Below the pieces are notes generated by a model. That model searched no databases. It saw only the letters and a list, made by a program, of their open reading frames with translations, and was not told the DNA's origin. The position numbers were made by a program, and so were the translations under genes. A stretch of DNA of 64,000 bases from Chthoniobacter flavus Ellin428. Its GTDB lineage: Bacteria > Verrucomicrobiota > Verrucomicrobiia > Chthoniobacterales > Chthoniobacteraceae. Where the stretch lies: positions 186,001 through 250,000 of the forward strand of contig NZ_ABVL01000006.1 in assembly GCF_000173075.1 (NCBI RefSeq), written 5' to 3'. Positions 9,883 through 19,095 of this stretch are shown here, in pieces; position 1 is the first letter of the stretch, and every line of letters begins with the position of its first letter.

Positions 9883-12800
9883 ATGACCGCCCAGCCCGAC
9901 ACTTCCCGCGCCTCTTCTTCGCTGCTCGTTCACGCCATTCCGAGTCTCATTCTCGCCGTGGCGGCCACGGTCCTGTTTTGGTGGAACCCTTTTGGCAAGC
10001 CGCCGCAGTGGGCCTCATTGCATGTCGTCATGCAGTCGAATGTGCCCGGGAATGTCCAACTGTTGTATGATGTGGACGGCACCGGACTGCACAAGGGTCA
10101 CCTCGTGGTGCAGCCGATCCCGGGCGGCAATCAGACGAGCCATATTCAATTTCGAATTCCCTCGGGACGGCTGGTCAATTTCATCCTCGATGGCCTGGAT
10201 CGGCCAGCCGAGGTGGAGATCGATAAATGCTGGATCGCGGCGGTCGATGGCGAGGTCGCGGCGATCCTCGCCCCAACGCGGTTGAAAGGTTCGCTGATGA
10301 ATGCGGTTCCGGGTGCCGCGCCGGGATCGGTGCGCTTTCAAACGCAGGTCAACGGGAAGCCGCAAGGGATCATGTATGTCGCGCACCCGGCTATCGATCT
10401 CACGGCCGAACCGCCGCCGCCGCTCTGGCAAATCGCGCTGGTCTTCCTCGGGACGCTGGTGATGTGCGTCTTCGTTTCCATGGGACTCGCGCCGCGCCGC
10501 GATCACTGCAAGGAAGCGCTTGGCCGCGTGCTCGCGTGGAGTCAGGCGCGGCCCCGGCGCTCGATCCTCGCGGTCGCGGTGCTGAGTGTGACGATGTGCG
10601 CCTATCCGGTGATCTTCGGCGGCAAGAGCTACATCTCGCCCAACAACGGGATGCCCTTGCTCTACCCGACGCTTCCGACGACCCCAGGAGTGCCCAACGG
10701 CGAGAGAGCGAAAAACCCCGTGGGGTCAGACATCGGAGCGACGATGTATTGGCACCTGCCGGCGTCGATGATCGAGCATCGCGCGATTTTCCACGACGGG
10801 GAATTTCCGCTCTGGACGCGCTACACCTGGTGTGGAACGACGTTCTTCGGCCAGCTCTTTACCATGATCGGCGATCCGCTGCATGCGCTGACGGTCATCA
10901 CCGGTGGTGCGGCGTGGGCATGGGATACCTTTTTCGTCATCGCCAAAATTCTCTTCGCGCTCGGGATCGGCTGGCTGGTCTGGCGTATGACGGGGAGTCT
11001 GTCGTCGGCGCTGCTCTGCACGCTCTCCGCGCCGTATATCGGATTCTTTGCCTATCGCTTTTGCCACGTGGCTACCTTCTCGGTGTGCTACGCGCCGTGG
11101 TTGCTGATTCCCTGGGTCGAGGGTGTGCGGACGAAGACGCATCGGCAGGCCGCGGCGTGGGCCGGGCTGTTGTTGCTCGCGGAGTGGTGCCAGATCAATA
11201 GCGGCACGGCGAAGGAGGCGTTGATGCTCCTGCTCTTTCTCAATGCGGCTGGGTTGTGGATTGTCCTCACTGCGCCGGAATGCTGGGGCTGGCGGCTGCG
11301 GCGAGGCGGGTTGTTCATCTGGGCGGGCGTGCTCTTTGTCTTGCTGAGCACGCCGTTGTGGCTGGTCTTCCTGGAAGCGCTCGGGAAGTCGTGGACGCAG
11401 TACGATAAGCCGCAGATTTACCAGGCGCAGCCGAGCCTGCTGATCGGTCTGTTCGATGACATTTTCTACCGGCAGCTCGAGCCGCTCGAGTTTCTCTTTA
11501 ATCCCTCGGCGAATTTCTTCGTGCTGCTGGGCGTGGCGTGGGCTCTGGTCCGGATCCGGACGCTGATCCGCGATCGCTATTTCGTCGCGGTACTGCTCGC
11601 GGCGGTGCCGGCGCTGGCGTTCGTGTTCGGTATCGTTCCACCGTGGCTGGCGTCGTCGATTCCGTTCATCAAGAACATCTATCACTTCGACGACACGTTC
11701 TCGTGCATCCTGTTCGTCGTGTTGTTCATCATCGCCGGGTTTGGCGTGCGCGAATGCCTGGCGCGGCGGGAGAGCAAGGAGTGGATCGGCGATTGGGTCT
11801 GCGCGATGGCGATCATCGGCGTGCTGCTCGCCAGCTATTTCGGCTTCACGCAGGCGATTCACCGCACGGCGCGCAGTTTCGTCGAGGCGGGAGATGAGCT
11901 GATCAAGAGCCCGTTCTTTGTCGACTATACCACTGTACTGGTCATCGCGATCGTGATTCTCCCGCTGGCTATGCGGGCGACGCTCCGCGACCGGCAGGCG
12001 GGGCCGATCTGGGCGCTGGTCGCGACGTGCATGTTTGCCACGCTTCATTTCCGCTACGGAATGTATTTCGACACGCGGTTCGATCACTATGGGTTGAACC
12101 CGAAGACGCGGGTCGACCTGCGCGATGTACCGTCACCGGCCGTCGCCGCCATTCGCCAGGCGACGGCTGCGGAGCCGGCGCGGACGTTGGGCCTCGCCTC
12201 AACGATGGTCCCGGGCTTCAACACGATCCTGGGGCTCGAGTCGATCAGCGGACCGGATGCGATGCAGGACCCGACGATGCTCCGACTGGTGGAAGCTTTG
12301 CATATACCCCGCAGGGATCAGTGGCGGCTTGTGGTTTTCGCCCAGGCGTATCCGGCGGCGCATCGGGGGCTGGATTTCCTGAATGTGCGATATCTGCTCG
12401 GCGATTCGTCGGACAGCAATCCGGAGGGTGTGCGATTGGTCAAGGCATATGACCTCGCTGTCTTCGAAAGTGATACCGCCTGGCCGCGCGCCTTCTTCAC
12501 GGACACGGTGATGCCATATCGGGGCGTGGAGGATTTCGCTCACCAGATCGAGATGGGCGATGGCCGGCCCTTCGCCGGGATGTCGCCGGAAGTGCGGAGC
12601 AAGCTGCCCCTGCCGGCGAAGGATCTGGCGCAACGGGTCGTGGCCAAGGCGTTCAACTATCGCCTGACCAACAACACCACGACGTTCGAGATTGACGCGC
12701 CCTCGCCCGGGGTGGCCGTGCTCTCGGAATTCGACCCGGCGGGGGACATTCGGGCCTATGTGGATGGTCAGCCGGTACTCTGTTTGCTGACCAACCAGGT

Positions 12801-13011
12801 ATTCCGGGGTGTTTACATTGATAAACCGGGTCATCATGTGGTGAAGTTCGCTTACTGGCCCCATATCCTGGGACCAGCTCTCTGGGTCGGCACTCTGGGT
12901 TTGATCGGTTTTCTGGTGTCTTTTGGAATTTGGTTCCGGGTTAGGCCCCGTCAGGCTGGCACGGTTCCGGCTAAAATGGACGAGCCCACATGTCTTACCA
13001 ACAGCCCATGA
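9883..13011 (+). CDS. YfhO-family giant membrane protein (GT-C fold)
   Basis: 1042 residues from ATG 9883 (MTAQPDTSRASSSLL); a TTG six bases earlier is possible. Order: short cytosolic tail, membrane span (IPSLILAVAATVLFWW), a periplasmic beta domain of ~170 residues, a second span, then SDIGATMYWHLPASMIEHRA and GEFPLWTRYTWCG, the loop typical of YfhO proteins. A polytopic core follows, then LDFLNVRYLLG, VFESDTAWPRAFF and a C-terminal beta domain ending in GHHVVKFAYWP before the last span. YfhO of Firmicutes adds sugars to teichoic acids; here an envelope polysaccharide role is inferred from the locus. The ATG lies a few bases after the stop of its tandem paralogue. Confidence 0.8.
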   Translation: MTAQPDTSRASSSLLVHAIPSLILAVAATVLFWWNPFGKPPQWASLHVVMQSNVPGNVQLLYDVDGTGLHKGHLVVQPIPGGNQTSHIQFRIPSGRLVNFILDGLDRPAEVEIDKCWIAAVDGEVAAILAPTRLKGSLMNAVPGAAPGSVRFQTQVNGKPQGIMYVAHPAIDLTAEPPPPLWQIALVFLGTLVMCVFVSMGLAPRRDHCKEALGRVLAWSQARPRRSILAVAVLSVTMCAYPVIFGGKSYISPNNGMPLLYPTLPTTPGVPNGERAKNPVGSDIGATMYWHLPASMIEHRAIFHDGEFPLWTRYTWCGTTFFGQLFTMIGDPLHALTVITGGAAWAWDTFFVIAKILFALGIGWLVWRMTGSLSSALLCTLSAPYIGFFAYRFCHVATFSVCYAPWLLIPWVEGVRTKTHRQAAAWAGLLLLAEWCQINSGTAKEALMLLLFLNAAGLWIVLTAPECWGWRLRRGGLFIWAGVLFVLLSTPLWLVFLEALGKSWTQYDKPQIYQAQPSLLIGLFDDIFYRQLEPLEFLFNPSANFFVLLGVAWALVRIRTLIRDRYFVAVLLAAVPALAFVFGIVPPWLASSIPFIKNIYHFDDTFSCILFVVLFIIAGFGVRECLARRESKEWIGDWVCAMAIIGVLLASYFGFTQAIHRTARSFVEAGDELIKSPFFVDYTTVLVIAIVILPLAMRATLRDRQAGPIWALVATCMFATLHFRYGMYFDTRFDHYGLNPKTRVDLRDVPSPAVAAIRQATAAEPARTLGLASTMVPGFNTILGLESISGPDAMQDPTMLRLVEALHIPRRDQWRLVVFAQAYPAAHRGLDFLNVRYLLGDSSDSNPEGVRLVKAYDLAVFESDTAWPRAFFTDTVMPYRGVEDFAHQIEMGDGRPFAGMSPEVRSKLPLPAKDLAQRVVAKAFNYRLTNNTTTFEIDAPSPGVAVLSEFDPAGDIRAYVDGQPVLCLLTNQVFRGVYIDKPGHHVVKFAYWPHILGPALWVGTLGLIGFLVSFGIWFRVRPRQAGTVPAKMDEPTCLTNSP

Positions 13012-14609
13012 ATTTGGGCGTTCGGCAGCTAGCCGAGTGCCCGCTCTGCGCCAGTCGCCGGCTGCGCTATGCCTTTTCCCGCGACAATCAGCGTGCCGTC
13101 CGTTGCGCCGATTGCCGGTTTCTCTTCCTGAATCCCCAGCCCGCTGACGCCTTGCCGGCGCCGCCGCCTTCCCACGAGGTCCTCGCCGAGAAAGCGCGTT
13201 CTTTTCTCGTGGAACTCGCCCGCTATCGCGGTCCGCATGGCGGCCGGATGCTGCTGCTGGGCGAACTGGACAATCCGCTCCGCGCGCTGGCCGAACAGGC
13301 CGGCTTCGGGGTAACGCAGGCCGAGGATGCCACGGAGCACGCTGGTGCCGGCTTCGATCTCTGCGTCCTGTGGCAAATGCTCGGGCAGCGGCGCGATCCC
13401 GCGGCGCTCTTGAAGGCCGCGCATGGCGCGCTCAAGCCGGGCGGTTATCTCGCCGTGGCGACGCCCTCGCTCGACTCTCTCCCGGCGCGTACGCTCCAGC
13501 AAGAGTGGCCGGCCTTCCGCGCGGGACAACTCAGTTTTTTCGACGGACAAACCCTGCAGACGGCGCTCTTCTTCGCCGGGTTTGATCAAATGATCGTCGA
13601 ACCCGCGCGTCGCCGGATGAACCTCGGCAATCTCGCCCACTACTGCGAAAATACTCCGCGCGCCTTCGCCGGTGGCCTGATCCGCGCCTTCGCCAAACTC
13701 GCGCCTCGCGCTGTCCGCCAGGTGGAGCGCGATGTGCCCTCGAGCGATATGCTGGCCTTCGGCCGGGCGGCCGTGCTGCGTGCGAAGCGGGTGCTGTCCA
13801 TCGTCGTACCCGCTTTCAATGAAGCGGCCAGCTTTGAAGAATTGATCGAGGCGGTGCTCGCCAAGGAAGTCCCGGGGCTGGATATCGAAGTGATCGTTGT
13901 GGAGAGCAACTCGACCGACGGCACCCGGGAGATCGCGCAGCGTTACCAGAGCCATCCGCGCGTGAAGCTCATCCTCGAGGAAAAGCCACGTGGCAAAGGC
14001 CACGCCGTGCGGACCGGCCTCGCCGAGGCGACCGGCGATTTCATCCTCATCCAGGACGCCGACCTCGAATACGATCTCGAAGACTACGACGCCCTCCTCG
14101 AACCGCTCATCACCGGACGCGAGGCCTTCGTGCTCGGCTCCCGGCACAGCGGCAGCGTCTGGAAAATGCGGCAGTTCTCCGGCCAGGCAGGCTTGAGCGC
14201 TTTCCTCAATTTCGGGCACTGGTTTTTCACCACGCTGGTCAATGTGCTTTTCGGCCAGCGGCTGAAGGACCCCTTCACCATGTTCAAGGTATTCCGGCGC
14301 GATTGCCTCTTCGGCCTCACGTTCGAATGCAACCGTTTCGACTTCGACTACGAGTTGCTCGTAAAGCTCGTCCGCAAAGGCTACCGCCCGCTGGAGTTGC
14401 CGGTGAATTACCGCTCGCGCTCGTTCAAGCAGGGCAAAAAGGTCTCGATGATTCGCGATCCGCTGATGTGGTTGCGCGCGCTGGTCAAGTTGCGCCTGGC
14501 GACGATCGATCCGCTGACCGAGGTGGCGAAAAGCCGGCCGGCGACCGCGAACGGGAAATCCGCGGCCGGATCCGCCGCGGCCGCTGGAGAAAAAGCTTTC
14601 TGTCTTTGA
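12990..14609 (+). CDS. Zinc-ribbon / degenerate methyltransferase / GT2 glycosyltransferase fusion
   Basis: 539 residues. The N-terminus has a zinc-ribbon-like pair CPLC (residue ~17) and CADC (~39). Residues ~60-250 follow a class I methyltransferase outline (LKPGGYLAVATPS, QEWPAFRAGQLSFFDGQTLQ), but the glycine-rich SAM motif is replaced by MLLLGELDNPLRALAEQ, so SAM binding is doubtful. From ~268 there is a GT2 domain: LSIVVPAFNEAASFEELI, VIVVESNSTDGT, DFILIQDADLEYD (DxD-type), KDPFTMFKVFRRD. Its start overlaps the YfhO gene by 22 bases. It probably makes a lipid-phosphate sugar for the neighbouring GT-C enzymes. The domain order is the reverse of the gene at the window's left edge. Confidence 0.85.
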   Translation: MSYQQPMNLGVRQLAECPLCASRRLRYAFSRDNQRAVRCADCRFLFLNPQPADALPAPPPSHEVLAEKARSFLVELARYRGPHGGRMLLLGELDNPLRALAEQAGFGVTQAEDATEHAGAGFDLCVLWQMLGQRRDPAALLKAAHGALKPGGYLAVATPSLDSLPARTLQQEWPAFRAGQLSFFDGQTLQTALFFAGFDQMIVEPARRRMNLGNLAHYCENTPRAFAGGLIRAFAKLAPRAVRQVERDVPSSDMLAFGRAAVLRAKRVLSIVVPAFNEAASFEELIEAVLAKEVPGLDIEVIVVESNSTDGTREIAQRYQSHPRVKLILEEKPRGKGHAVRTGLAEATGDFILIQDADLEYDLEDYDALLEPLITGREAFVLGSRHSGSVWKMRQFSGQAGLSAFLNFGHWFFTTLVNVLFGQRLKDPFTMFKVFRRDCLFGLTFECNRFDFDYELLVKLVRKGYRPLELPVNYRSRSFKQGKKVSMIRDPLMWLRALVKLRLATIDPLTEVAKSRPATANGKSAAGSAAAAGEKAFCL

Positions 14610-14611
14610 CC

Positions 14612-15307
14612 ATGGCTGCTGCGGTGTTGCCTATGGAGGATAAGGTCGATGCCATTTACTATCAGCACGCCGGCAGTTTGCCGTTCGTGCGGCGCATCTC
14701 TTTTCTGGCGCGGCGCCGATTGTGCCAGCTTTTCCTGGAAGTGATGCAGCCGCAGGCGGGCGATCGGGTCCTGGACGTCGGCGTGTCGGACGAAGTGAAC
14801 GTCGAATCCAACATGCTCGAGCAGGTGTATCCGCATCGCGAGAACCTGACCTGCGCGAGCCTCACCGATGGGGAAGCCATTCGGCGCGCGTATCCCGGCG
14901 TGCAGCATGTGCAGGTCACGCCGCATCAACCGCTCCCCTTCGCCGACAAGACCTTCGATATCGTCTATTCCAATGCCGTGCTGGAACACGCGGGCAGCGC
15001 GGAACAGCAGCGCTTTTTCCTCAGCGAACTCTGCCGCCTGGCCCGGCGACGATTTGTTGCGGTGCCGAATCGACTTTTTCCCGTCGAGCATCACACTTGC
15101 CTTCCTGTGATCCATTATCTGCCCAAAGCTACCTTCCGTCGTTTGCTGCGCGGCACGCGTTACGACGTGTGGTCGCATGAGGAGAATCTCAACTATGTCT
15201 CGGCGGCGGAATTGCGCGCCCTCTGGCCGGCGGAGGCGCCCGTGATCACCTATAGCGGCATCGGGCTCGGCGGATTTCGGTCGAATCTCGTGGCGTATAA
15301 TTCCTAA
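14612..15307 (+). CDS. Class I SAM-dependent methyltransferase (type 11-like)
   Basis: 231 residues from ATG 14612, two bases after the previous stop; ATG 14633 is an alternative. A longer upstream frame overlaps the GT2 gene and is not credible. Motif I is VLDVGVSDEVNVESNMLEQ, atypical because the usual GxGxG is replaced by GVSDE, a variant seen in some sugar-cluster methyltransferases. FDIVYSNAVLEHAGSAEQQ is the canonical post-core motif. It lies in the polysaccharide operon, so it probably methylates a sugar or lipid-linked glycan. The acceptor is unknown. Confidence 0.8.
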   Translation: MAAAVLPMEDKVDAIYYQHAGSLPFVRRISFLARRRLCQLFLEVMQPQAGDRVLDVGVSDEVNVESNMLEQVYPHRENLTCASLTDGEAIRRAYPGVQHVQVTPHQPLPFADKTFDIVYSNAVLEHAGSAEQQRFFLSELCRLARRRFVAVPNRLFPVEHHTCLPVIHYLPKATFRRLLRGTRYDVWSHEENLNYVSAAELRALWPAEAPVITYSGIGLGGFRSNLVAYNS

Positions 15308-15312
15308 GGGTT

Positions 15313-16284
15313 ATGCGAGCGTTCATCACCGGCGGCGCCGGCTTCATCGGCAGCAGCGTGGCCGATCAACTTCTGAGCGACGGCCATGAAGTGATCGTGT
15401 GGGACAATTTCTCCACCGGACAGGAACGCTTTCTGGAAAAGGCGCTGATCTCGCCGGCCTGCCAATTGGTGCGCGGCGACAATCTCGAGGTGAAGGCCCT
15501 GACCCAGGCCATGAGCGGCTGCGACATCGTTTTTCATTTCGGCGCCAATGCCGATGTGCGCTTCGGCCTGCATCATCCGGAACGGGATTTGCAGCAAAAC
15601 ACGCTGGCGACTTTCGGTGTCCTCGAAGCTGTTCGCGCCAATGGCATCAAGCGTATCGCGTTTTCCTCGACGGGCTCGGTTTACGGAGAAGCGGAGACGA
15701 TTCCGACGCCGGAGGATGCGCCCTTTCCCGTGCAGACGTCGCTATATGGCGCTTCGAAACTCGCCTGCGAAGGCTTGATCGCCGCGTATTGCGAGGGCTT
15801 CGGCCTGGAGGGTTACATCTTTCGTTTCGTCTCGATCCTCGGCGAACGCTACACCCACGGGCACGTGTTCGATTTCTACAAGCAATTGCAGGAGCATCCC
15901 GGCCACCTCGATGTCCTGGGCGACGGCAGGCAGCGCAAGAGCTATCTGCACATCGGTGATTGTGTGCGGGCCATGCTGCACGCGGTGGAGAGCGGTTCGG
16001 CCCGCGACATGAAGCACCGCGTGCAGATCTACAATCTTGGGACCAATGATTATTGCGAGGTGAAGGACTCCATCGGCTGGATTTGCGCGCGGTTGGGTTT
16101 GCAGCCGGAATTGCGTTTCAAGGGTGGCGATCGCGGCTGGGTCGGGGACAATCCTTTCATCTTCCTCGATACGGCGAAAATCCGCGCGCTGGGTTGGGCG
16201 CCGAAGCTGACCATTCGCGAGGGCGTTGAGCGCACGGTGGATTGGCTGGCGGCGAATCCATGGATTTTTGACGCCCGAACCTGA
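15313..16284 (+). CDS. NAD-dependent epimerase/dehydratase (extended SDR)
   Basis: 323 residues. The N-terminal nucleotide-binding motif is ITGGAGFIGSSVADQL. An acidic residue follows strand 2 (VWDNFSTG). The catalytic set is FSSTGSVYGEAE (Ser) and YGASKLACE (Tyr-x3-Lys), as in UDP-glucose 4-epimerase-like enzymes. It acts on a nucleotide sugar in the cytosol and lies six bases after the methyltransferase stop, inside the same operon. A second related epimerase follows at 18086. Which sugar is altered cannot be told from the sequence. Confidence 0.87.
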   Translation: MRAFITGGAGFIGSSVADQLLSDGHEVIVWDNFSTGQERFLEKALISPACQLVRGDNLEVKALTQAMSGCDIVFHFGANADVRFGLHHPERDLQQNTLATFGVLEAVRANGIKRIAFSSTGSVYGEAETIPTPEDAPFPVQTSLYGASKLACEGLIAAYCEGFGLEGYIFRFVSILGERYTHGHVFDFYKQLQEHPGHLDVLGDGRQRKSYLHIGDCVRAMLHAVESGSARDMKHRVQIYNLGTNDYCEVKDSIGWICARLGLQPELRFKGGDRGWVGDNPFIFLDTAKIRALGWAPKLTIREGVERTVDWLAANPWIFDART

Positions 16285-16291
16285 TCCGGTT

Positions 16292-17095
16292 ATGCGTATC
16301 ATCATCACAGGCACCAGTGCGGGCATCGGCGAATATCTCGCCGGCAGGCTCGCCGAAGCGGGACACGAGATTTGGGGATTGGCGCGCTCCACGCAGAAGG
16401 CCGCTTTCGCGACTTCGGTCTGCGACGTGAGCCAATGGGAGCAGGTGGAACGGGCGCGCGACGAAGTCGCGCAACGCTGGTCGCATGTGGACGCGATTAT
16501 CTGTGGGGCCGCCATCCAGGGAGCCATCGGGCCCGCCATGCAGGTCGATCCGCGGAAATGGAGCCATACCCTTCGCGTCGATCTCGACGGCACTTATTTC
16601 GTGTTCCGCGCTTTCTGGGAATTGCTCCGCCAGAGCCCGCAACGAACGAAGGTGATTTGTTTTGCCGGCGGCGGCGCGACGAATGCGCGGCCGAATTTTT
16701 CCGCTTACGCGGTAGCCAAGACGGCGGTCGTGCGATTGGTGGAAACGCTGGCCGTGGAATGGAAGGATAACGCCGTGGACATCAACGCCATCTCGCCGGG
16801 GGCGATCAATACCGCGATGACTCGCGAAACGGTCAGCATGGGACCGGAGCTTGCCGGCTGTGCCGAATTCGAAGGTGCGCAACGCCGATTGGCGGAGGGT
16901 GCACAATCCATCGAAAAGGTGCACGGGATCGTGGAGTTCCTACTCTCCGGCAAGTCGGACGGAATCACCGGACGGTTGCTCAGTGCACAATGGGACGACT
17001 GGGCGGGGCTGCCCGCCCACGCGGCGCAACTGGCCGAAAGCGAAATTTATCAACTGCGGCGTATTTTGCCGGAAGAGCGAGGATCGAAATTCTGA
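16292..17095 (+). CDS. Short-chain dehydrogenase/reductase
   Basis: 267 residues from ATG 16292 (MRIIITGTSAGIGEYLAG), chosen because it starts right at the Rossmann TGxxxGIG motif; an upstream extension would overlap the epimerase. The catalytic pair is in SAYAVAKTAVVRLVE (Tyr-x3-Lys), preceded by the Ser-region segment KVICFAGGGATNARPNF, where the usual Ser is not obvious. ISPGAINTAM is the typical SDR loop. The C-terminus ends in QWDDWAGL. It is operonic with the epimerase and the following Gfo/Idh gene, so a sugar-modifying redox step is likely. Confidence 0.83.
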   Translation: MRIIITGTSAGIGEYLAGRLAEAGHEIWGLARSTQKAAFATSVCDVSQWEQVERARDEVAQRWSHVDAIICGAAIQGAIGPAMQVDPRKWSHTLRVDLDGTYFVFRAFWELLRQSPQRTKVICFAGGGATNARPNFSAYAVAKTAVVRLVETLAVEWKDNAVDINAISPGAINTAMTRETVSMGPELAGCAEFEGAQRRLAEGAQSIEKVHGIVEFLLSGKSDGITGRLLSAQWDDWAGLPAHAAQLAESEIYQLRRILPEERGSKF

Positions 17096-17096
17096 C

Positions 17097-18089
17097 ATGA
17101 GCATGCCCATTGAAATCGCCATCGTCGGATGCGGACTCATCGGTCGAAAACGCTCCCAGGCGCTCGCCGGTGGGCGGCTCGCGCTGGCCTGCGATCTCGA
17201 CGCCAGGCGAGCCGAGGAATTGGCCGCGTTGCGTCCGGGCGCACGGGCCGTGACCGACCTCAACGAAGTGCTGCGTTCCTCGGCACAGGTGGTGATCGTG
17301 GCCACGGCGAATCACGCTCTTGCTCCGATCGCACTGGAAGCCATCCGCGCCGGAAAACATGTCCTGATTGAAAAACCCGGCGCGTTGAATGCCGGTGAAC
17401 TCGAAACGCTCGCGACGGAAGCCAAAACGCACCGCGTGCAAGTGCGGGTGGGCTACAATCATCGCTATCATCCCGCGCTCCGCAAGGCGCGCGAACTCGT
17501 CGACGCCGGCGACATTGGCGAACTCATGTTCGTCCGTGGTCGCTATGGCCACGGCGGCCGATTGGGCTACGACCGGGAATGGCGCGCGGATCCCAAGCTC
17601 TCGGGCGGCGGCGAATTGATCGATCAGGGCGTGCACTTGATCGATCTCGCGCAATGGTTCCTTGGTGAGTTTGCCGAGGTCGAAGGTCATGCGGCAACTT
17701 ATTTCTGGGACATGCCGGTGGATGACAACGCGTTCCTCAGCTTGCGGACGGCGAAAGGCCAGACGGCCTGGCTGCATGTGAGCTGCACGGAATGGAAGAA
17801 CCTCTTCTCGCTCGAGATTTACGGCCGCACCGGGAAACTGCACCTCGAAGGCCTTGGTGGCAGTTACGGCATCGAGCGCCTGGCCTTTTACAAGATGCTG
17901 CCCGTGATGGGACCGCCGGAAACGACCATTTTCGAATACCCGCGTGGCGACGAGTCGTGGAAACTGGAGATGGCGGATTTTCTCGAGGACATCCGGCTCA
18001 ACCGCACGCCGCAGCCCGGCTTGCGCGAAGGCCTGGCAGCCCTGCGCATTGTGGAATCGATCTATCGCAAGAGTGGCTATCTCCCATGA
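17097..18089 (+). CDS. Gfo/Idh/MocA-family oxidoreductase
   Basis: 330 residues from ATG 17097 (MSMPIEIAIVGCGLIGRK), one base after the SDR stop. The N-terminal Rossmann fold has GCGLIG. The family signature is HVLIEKPGALNAGEL, with the EKP motif lysine, and VRVGYNHRYHPALRKA follows. The C-terminal domain has GGGELIDQGVHLIDLAQWF, which carries the conserved histidine region. Cytosolic NAD(P)-dependent sugar dehydrogenases of this family make nucleotide-sugar precursors such as 3-keto or uronic acid forms. Its stop overlaps the next ATG (ATGA). Confidence 0.88.
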   Translation: MSMPIEIAIVGCGLIGRKRSQALAGGRLALACDLDARRAEELAALRPGARAVTDLNEVLRSSAQVVIVATANHALAPIALEAIRAGKHVLIEKPGALNAGELETLATEAKTHRVQVRVGYNHRYHPALRKARELVDAGDIGELMFVRGRYGHGGRLGYDREWRADPKLSGGGELIDQGVHLIDLAQWFLGEFAEVEGHAATYFWDMPVDDNAFLSLRTAKGQTAWLHVSCTEWKNLFSLEIYGRTGKLHLEGLGGSYGIERLAFYKMLPVMGPPETTIFEYPRGDESWKLEMADFLEDIRLNRTPQPGLREGLAALRIVESIYRKSGYLP

Positions 18090-19062
18090 ATCCAAATCAC
18101 TTCAAAAACGTTTTCATTTCCGGTGGTGCAGGTTTCATCGGCAGTCATCTCACGCGCGCCTCCTCGGGATGCCTTCGGTGCAGCGGGTGACGATCTTCGA
18201 CAACTTCAGCTCGGGGCGCGAATCTTACATCGCCGACCTGCGGGCCGACGCGCGGCTGCAAGTCGTGCAGGGAGATTTGAAGGACGCGAAAGCCGTCACC
18301 GCGGCGATGCAGGGCTGCGAGACGGTCGTTCATCTCGCCGCGAATCCGGACATCGCCAAGGCGGCGACCCAGCCGGATATCGATTTCTGGGAAGGCACCT
18401 ATCTCGCGCAAAACGTCGTCGAGGCGATGCGCATCAATGGCGTGCGCAACATCCTCTACACCTCGGGCAGCGGCGTTTATGGCGAGAATCCGGGCGTCGC
18501 TTTTGCGGAAAGTTATGGACCGTGTTTTCCGATCTCGCCCTACGCCGCGAGCAAGCTGGCCTGCGAGGCTTTGATCAGCGCTTACTGCTATATGTTCGAC
18601 ATGAAAGGCCGCGCGTTTCGCTTCGCCAACGTGGTAGGCCCACGGCAAACGCACGGCGTGGGTTACGACTTCATCCGCCGCCTGCGCGCCGACCCCACGC
18701 AACTCCGCATCCTCGGCGATGGCACCCAGTGCAAGTCCTACATCCACGTCGAAGACATCCTCGCCGCGGTCTTCCTCGCGGCGGAAAAGAGCACCGAGCG
18801 ATTCGATCTCTTCAATGTCGCCACCGACGATTACATCACGGTCCGTGAGATTGCCGATATCGCGGTCGGGGTCAGCGGATTGGCGCCGGGGAGCGTCCGC
18901 TACGATTTCACCGGCGGCGATCGCGGCTGGAAAGGCGATGTGCCGGTCGTGCGCTTCGATGTGACGAAGATCAAAGCCCTCGGCTGGCGCACGGCGCGTT
19001 CTTCCGCGGAGGCCGTACGCGACGCCATCGTGGCCATGCGTGAAGAGATTGAAAACGCCTGA
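18086..19062 (+). pseudogene. NAD-dependent epimerase/dehydratase, interrupted by one frameshift near 18160
   Basis: Starts at ATG 18086 (MNPNHFKNVFISGGAGFIGS) overlapping the Gfo/Idh stop. The first frame fails after GSHLTRASSGCLRCSG. The rest continues in the next frame from LLGMPSVQRVTIFDNFSSGR through YTSGSGVYGENPG (Ser) and YAASKLACEALIS (Tyr-x3-Lys) to the stop at 19062. Adding one C to the CC at 18159-18160 would give a continuous protein of about 326 residues resembling the epimerase at 15313. The catalytic residues are all present, so this is either a very recent mutation or a sequencing error. Confidence 0.83.
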
Positions 19063-19095
19063 GCCCGTCCTCATGCTCCGAATTTCTCCGTGCTG

